In this document: positions 7,226 through 9,408 of the stretch, in pieces
How positions within the stretch are numbered: the first letter of the stretch is position 1
Layout of the letters: every line of letters starts with the position of its first letter
DNA from: Phycisphaerales bacterium UBA4658
GTDB lineage: Bacteria; Planctomycetota; Phycisphaerae; Phycisphaerales; UBA1924
Length of the DNA stretch: 9,408 nt
Assembly: GCA_002405485.1 (NCBI GenBank)
Contig: DHLW01000110.1
Location: 7,681-17,088, forward strand
Reading direction: 5' to 3'
Translations under genes and position numbers: made by a program
The notes under the pieces: model-generated
Told to the model about the DNA's origin: nothing
Seen by the model: only the letters and a program-made list of their open reading frames with translations
Databases searched by the model: none

Positions 7226-7335
7226 TTCGACATCGACCTGCCCGTGGTTGAAGGACGTTGGCCCAAAGCGCGGAATCTGTGAAGAATCACGATCCGCCGG
7301 GGGGCAGGCCGGGTCAACCGGACGCCCGACGGAGA

Positions 7336-7363
7336 TTCACGCGAATGGAAGGCACCCTACGAT
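7336..7363 (+). promoter_or_regulatory. Predicted promoter of the glycan exporter operon
   Basis: TTCACG (7336-7341) is followed after 16 bases by TACGAT (7358-7363), and the ATG at 7373 comes 9 bases after the -10-like box. No Shine-Dalgarno lies in the 9 bases between; GGAAGG occurs further upstream, before the box. The arrangement matches that in front of the kinase gene. The remainder of the divergent region (7226-7335) shows no recognisable operator or repeat. Confidence 0.4.
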
Positions 7364-7372
7364 GGCCCGCCC

Positions 7373-8245
7373 ATGAGCGAGGTCGTCATTCGGTCGGCGT
7401 CGGCGGTTCCCCTCCTAGCGCACGTTCATCCGGTGATGCTGGCGCGGTCGCTGTGGGCGAATCGGGAGCTGATCCGGAACTTTGCGTCGCGGGAACTGCT
7501 GGAGCGGCACAAGGGCGCGCTCCTGGGAGTCGGCTGGAACATCCTCAGCCCGCTGCTGCAGCTCGCGGTGTTCACGGTGGTCTTCGGGTACATCTTCGGA
7601 TCTCGCTGGAACAAGGGCGACCTGCCGGCGCACCTGGACTTTCCGCTGACCTTTTTCGCGGGCCAGTGCGTCTTCCAGGTCTTTGCCGAGTGCGCGTCTC
7701 GCGCACCGACGCTGGTGTCGGGCAGGCCGAACCTGGTGCGGAAGGTGGTCTTTCCGCTGGAGATCCTGCCGGTCACGGTGGTGTACGCGGCGGTGGTGCA
7801 TGCGCTGATCTCGATCGGGCTGCTGCTGGTCGTGCTGTGCATCGCGGGCGGGTTCGGAATGCTCCGGTGGCAGATCGCGCTGCTCCCGCTGGTGCTCGTG
7901 CCGCTGGTGATGTGGAGCGCGGGCGTGGCATGGGCGCTCGCGGCGATCGGAGCGTTCATCCGCGACGTTCGGCACGTGGTGGTGGTTGCGGTGCAACTGC
8001 TCATGTTCCTGACCCCGCTGTTCTACCAGATCGACCGCATCCCGGAAGAGCAGACGGCGATCCGGTGGTGCATCGAGCACAATCCGTTGTCCGTGCTGGT
8101 GGAGAACGCGCGGCGGGTGCTGCTCTGGGGCGAGTGGCCGCAGTGGGCCGCCCTTGGGTGGGTCACGCTGCTTGGGGCCGTGGTCATGATCGGAGGACAC
8201 GGGCTGTTCAGCGTGATGCGCAGGAGCATGGCCGATGTCCACTGA
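7373..8245 (+). CDS. wzm: ABC-2 type polysaccharide/O-antigen export permease (Wzm-like)
   Basis: This 290-residue inner-membrane protein is the channel subunit of an ABC exporter that moves lipid-linked polysaccharide out of the cytoplasm. It begins with an amphipathic, Arg-rich N-terminus (residues 24-47, RELIRNFASRELLERHKG) typical of the Wzm/TagG family. About six hydrophobic segments follow (about 55-76, 91-108, 130-157, 165-192, 201-219, 258-280). The loop NLVRKVVFPLEILPV (120-134) and the AFIRDVRH segment (194-201), then a HNPLS segment, are family hallmarks. The length is normal for the family. The ATPase gene starts 11 bases before this stop (8235-8245 overlap), giving a coupled two-gene unit. 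The exported glycan cannot be read from the permease; teichoic-acid-type export is the alternative family member, unlikely outside Gram-positives. Confidence 0.9.
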   Translation: MSEVVIRSASAVPLLAHVHPVMLARSLWANRELIRNFASRELLERHKGALLGVGWNILSPLLQLAVFTVVFGYIFGSRWNKGDLPAHLDFPLTFFAGQCVFQVFAECASRAPTLVSGRPNLVRKVVFPLEILPVTVVYAAVVHALISIGLLLVVLCIAGGFGMLRWQIALLPLVLVPLVMWSAGVAWALAAIGAFIRDVRHVVVVAVQLLMFLTPLFYQIDRIPEEQTAIRWCIEHNPLSVLVENARRVLLWGEWPQWAALGWVTLLGAVVMIGGHGLFSVMRRSMADVH

Positions 8246-9408
8246 ACCCGGGGTCGATGTCCGCGGCGGGTCCGCGCCAGGGTGCAGCGAGAATGGCATC
8301 GCGATCAGCGTGCGGAACGTCGGCAAGCGGTACGACATCTACGAGCGGAACATCGACAAGCTCCGGCACTTGGCCTCGCTCGGGCGCAGGAGCTATGGAC
8401 GGGCGTTCTGGGCCCTGCGCGGGGCGGCGTTCGACGTGCCGAGGGGCAGCGCGGTGGGCATCGTTGGCCGCAACGGCTCGGGCAAGAGCACGCTCATGCA
8501 GATGATCGCCGGCACGCTCGCGCCGACCGAGGGCGAGATTCACGTCCGCGGCCGGGTTGCGGCGTTGCTCGAACTCGGCAGCGGTTTCAACCCGCAGTTC
8601 ACGGGGCGTGAGAACGTGTACCTCTCGGGCTCGATTCTGGGGATCTCTAGACGCGAGATGGACGCACGGCTCGACGAGATCGCCGCGTTCGCCGACATCG
8701 GCGAGTTCCTGGATCAGCCGGTGGAGGTGTACTCCAGCGGGATGCACGCTCGGCTGGCGTTCAGCGTGGCGGTCTGCGTGCGCCCGGACATCCTCATCGT
8801 CGACGAGATCCTCTCCGTCGGCGACGCCGGATTTCAGCAGCGATGCGTCGCGCGGATGAGACGCATGCTCGATGAGGGCATGACCCTGCTCCTGGTGTCC
8901 CACTCGGCGGAGACCGTCAAGAGCATCTGCTCGCACGCCGCCCTGCTGGTCCGCGGGCGGCAGGAGCACTTCGGCTCCGCGGCCGAGACGGTCGATCGAT
9001 ACATGCACATGCTGCGCGTTGAGTCCACGGCACGCGCGCAGGAACTGCTCGCCAGCCGGAGGCCCGAGCTCGCCGACGCCCCGGAGGAGATCAAGGACGC
9101 GGAGGTTTCCAACGCCGGCCTGAGATATGGAACCGGACACGCCGGAATCGAGAGCGTCCGACTCCTCGACCAGCACGGGCGGGAGTCAAAGGCGTTCGTC
9201 TTCGGCGAGCGGGTCACCATCGAGGTCGCGATTCGGTCCGACGTCGCCATCGTCGCCCCGGACCTGGTCTTTGTCATCCGCGATCGGACCGGGGTGAACC
9301 TGTTCGGCTCGACCCTGTTTGACGAGGGCGCGCGGCTGGTTCGCCTCGAAGCGGGCGAGCGGGTGACTGCGCGGATGAGCTTCGTGAACCCGCTGGCCGT
9401 GGGGCCGC
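8235..9408 (+). CDS. wzt: ABC exporter ATPase with Wzt-type C-terminal domain (3' end missing)
   Basis: The subunit powers glycan export with the permease encoded just upstream. The ATG at 8235 overlaps the permease gene by 11 bases, and 391 codons are seen before the right edge with no stop. After a variable N-terminus (1-20) the ATPase domain shows Walker A GRNGSGKST (78-86, Lys84), the segment LLELGSGFNPQFTGRENVYL (111-130) that marks polysaccharide and teichoic-acid exporters, the signature YSSGM (166-170), Walker B ILIVDE (186-191, Glu191), SVGDAGFQ, and the H-loop His223. A linker (about 255-295) leads to a beta-rich region (about 298 onward: GHAGIESVRLLD, FGERVTIEVAI, DRTGVNLFGSTL) resembling the Wzt C-terminal carbohydrate-binding domain, which in known systems recognises the modified end of the O-polysaccharide. 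All catalytic motifs are intact. Confidence 0.92.
   Translation, partial: MSTEPGVDVRGGSAPGCSENGIAISVRNVGKRYDIYERNIDKLRHLASLGRRSYGRAFWALRGAAFDVPRGSAVGIVGRNGSGKSTLMQMIAGTLAPTEGEIHVRGRVAALLELGSGFNPQFTGRENVYLSGSILGISRREMDARLDEIAAFADIGEFLDQPVEVYSSGMHARLAFSVAVCVRPDILIVDEILSVGDAGFQQRCVARMRRMLDEGMTLLLVSHSAETVKSICSHAALLVRGRQEHFGSAAETVDRYMHMLRVESTARAQELLASRRPELADAPEEIKDAEVSNAGLRYGTGHAGIESVRLLDQHGRESKAFVFGERVTIEVAIRSDVAIVAPDLVFVIRDRTGVNLFGSTLFDEGARLVRLEAGERVTARMSFVNPLAVGP

Noticed and set aside
6193..7251. Plus-strand open frames opposite the phosphatase and zinc-ribbon genes
   Set aside because: They overlap minus-strand frames with clear PhoD and zinc-ribbon motifs and have no recognisable domains.
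7180..7317. Longer starts for the zinc-ribbon gene (TTG 7317, ATG 7233)
   Set aside because: The extra residues look random and lack a good ribosome-binding site, whereas the ATG at 7179 has AGAGGTG at the correct spacing. The ATG at 7233 remains possible.
7258..8505. 415-codon plus-strand open frame across the permease and ATPase genes
   Set aside because: It is out of frame with two clearly recognisable genes, and its Gly/Arg/Ala-rich translation has no motif.
8208..9176. 322-codon minus-strand open frame opposite the exporter ATPase
   Set aside because: The plus-strand frame contains every ABC ATPase motif; this one is its antisense shadow.
1..9408. CRISPR arrays, tRNA or rRNA genes, insertion sequences, riboswitches
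   Set aside because: I looked for regular repeats, tRNA-like cloverleaf ends, transposase motifs and long structured leaders and saw none. The gaps between genes are all under 200 bp.

Overview
The window is a GC-rich, densely packed bacterial chromosome segment with ordinary housekeeping, catabolic and envelope genes. The best guess for the source is a member of the Planctomycetota, perhaps Phycisphaerae-like. This rests on the composition, on a small membrane protein ending in a CxxC...CxxCG ribbon of the kind common in that phylum, and on the style of the histidine kinase and of the hut genes. It is an inference, since no rRNA or other marker gene is present. I see no mobile element, CRISPR array, tRNA or rRNA gene.

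Layout. Positions 1-1386 hold the 3' four-fifths of proS (bacterial-type prolyl-tRNA synthetase with its editing insertion), which is cut by the left edge. Then come an orphan membrane histidine kinase (1407-3107) and a two-gene histidine-degradation unit, hutG (3154-4170) and hutI (4167-5477), coupled by a GTGA stop/start overlap. All of these are on the plus strand. They meet, tail to tail, two minus-strand genes: an exported PhoD-like metallophosphatase (5521-6663) and a small two-helix zinc-ribbon membrane protein (6775-7179). A divergent region of about 190 bp (7180-7372) separates these from a plus-strand ABC exporter of the Wzm/Wzt polysaccharide type: a permease (7373-8245) and an ATPase with a Wzt-like C-terminal domain (from 8235, cut by the right edge).

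How the genes work together. HutI and HutG catalyse the last two steps of the classical four-step histidine-to-glutamate route (imidazolonepropionate to formiminoglutamate to glutamate plus formamide). HutH and HutU are not in the window. The permease and ATPase form one exporter for a lipid-linked glycan, and glycan-synthesis genes would be expected beyond the right edge. The kinase has no response regulator beside it.

No new multi-gene system is evident. Two points most deserve a second look. First, four of the five independently started genes have a TAnnnT box only 6-9 bases before the start codon and no clear Shine-Dalgarno sequence, which points to leaderless transcripts; the fifth has a good Shine-Dalgarno and a more distant box. 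Second, HutI carries Asn where the family's metal-binding Asp is expected.
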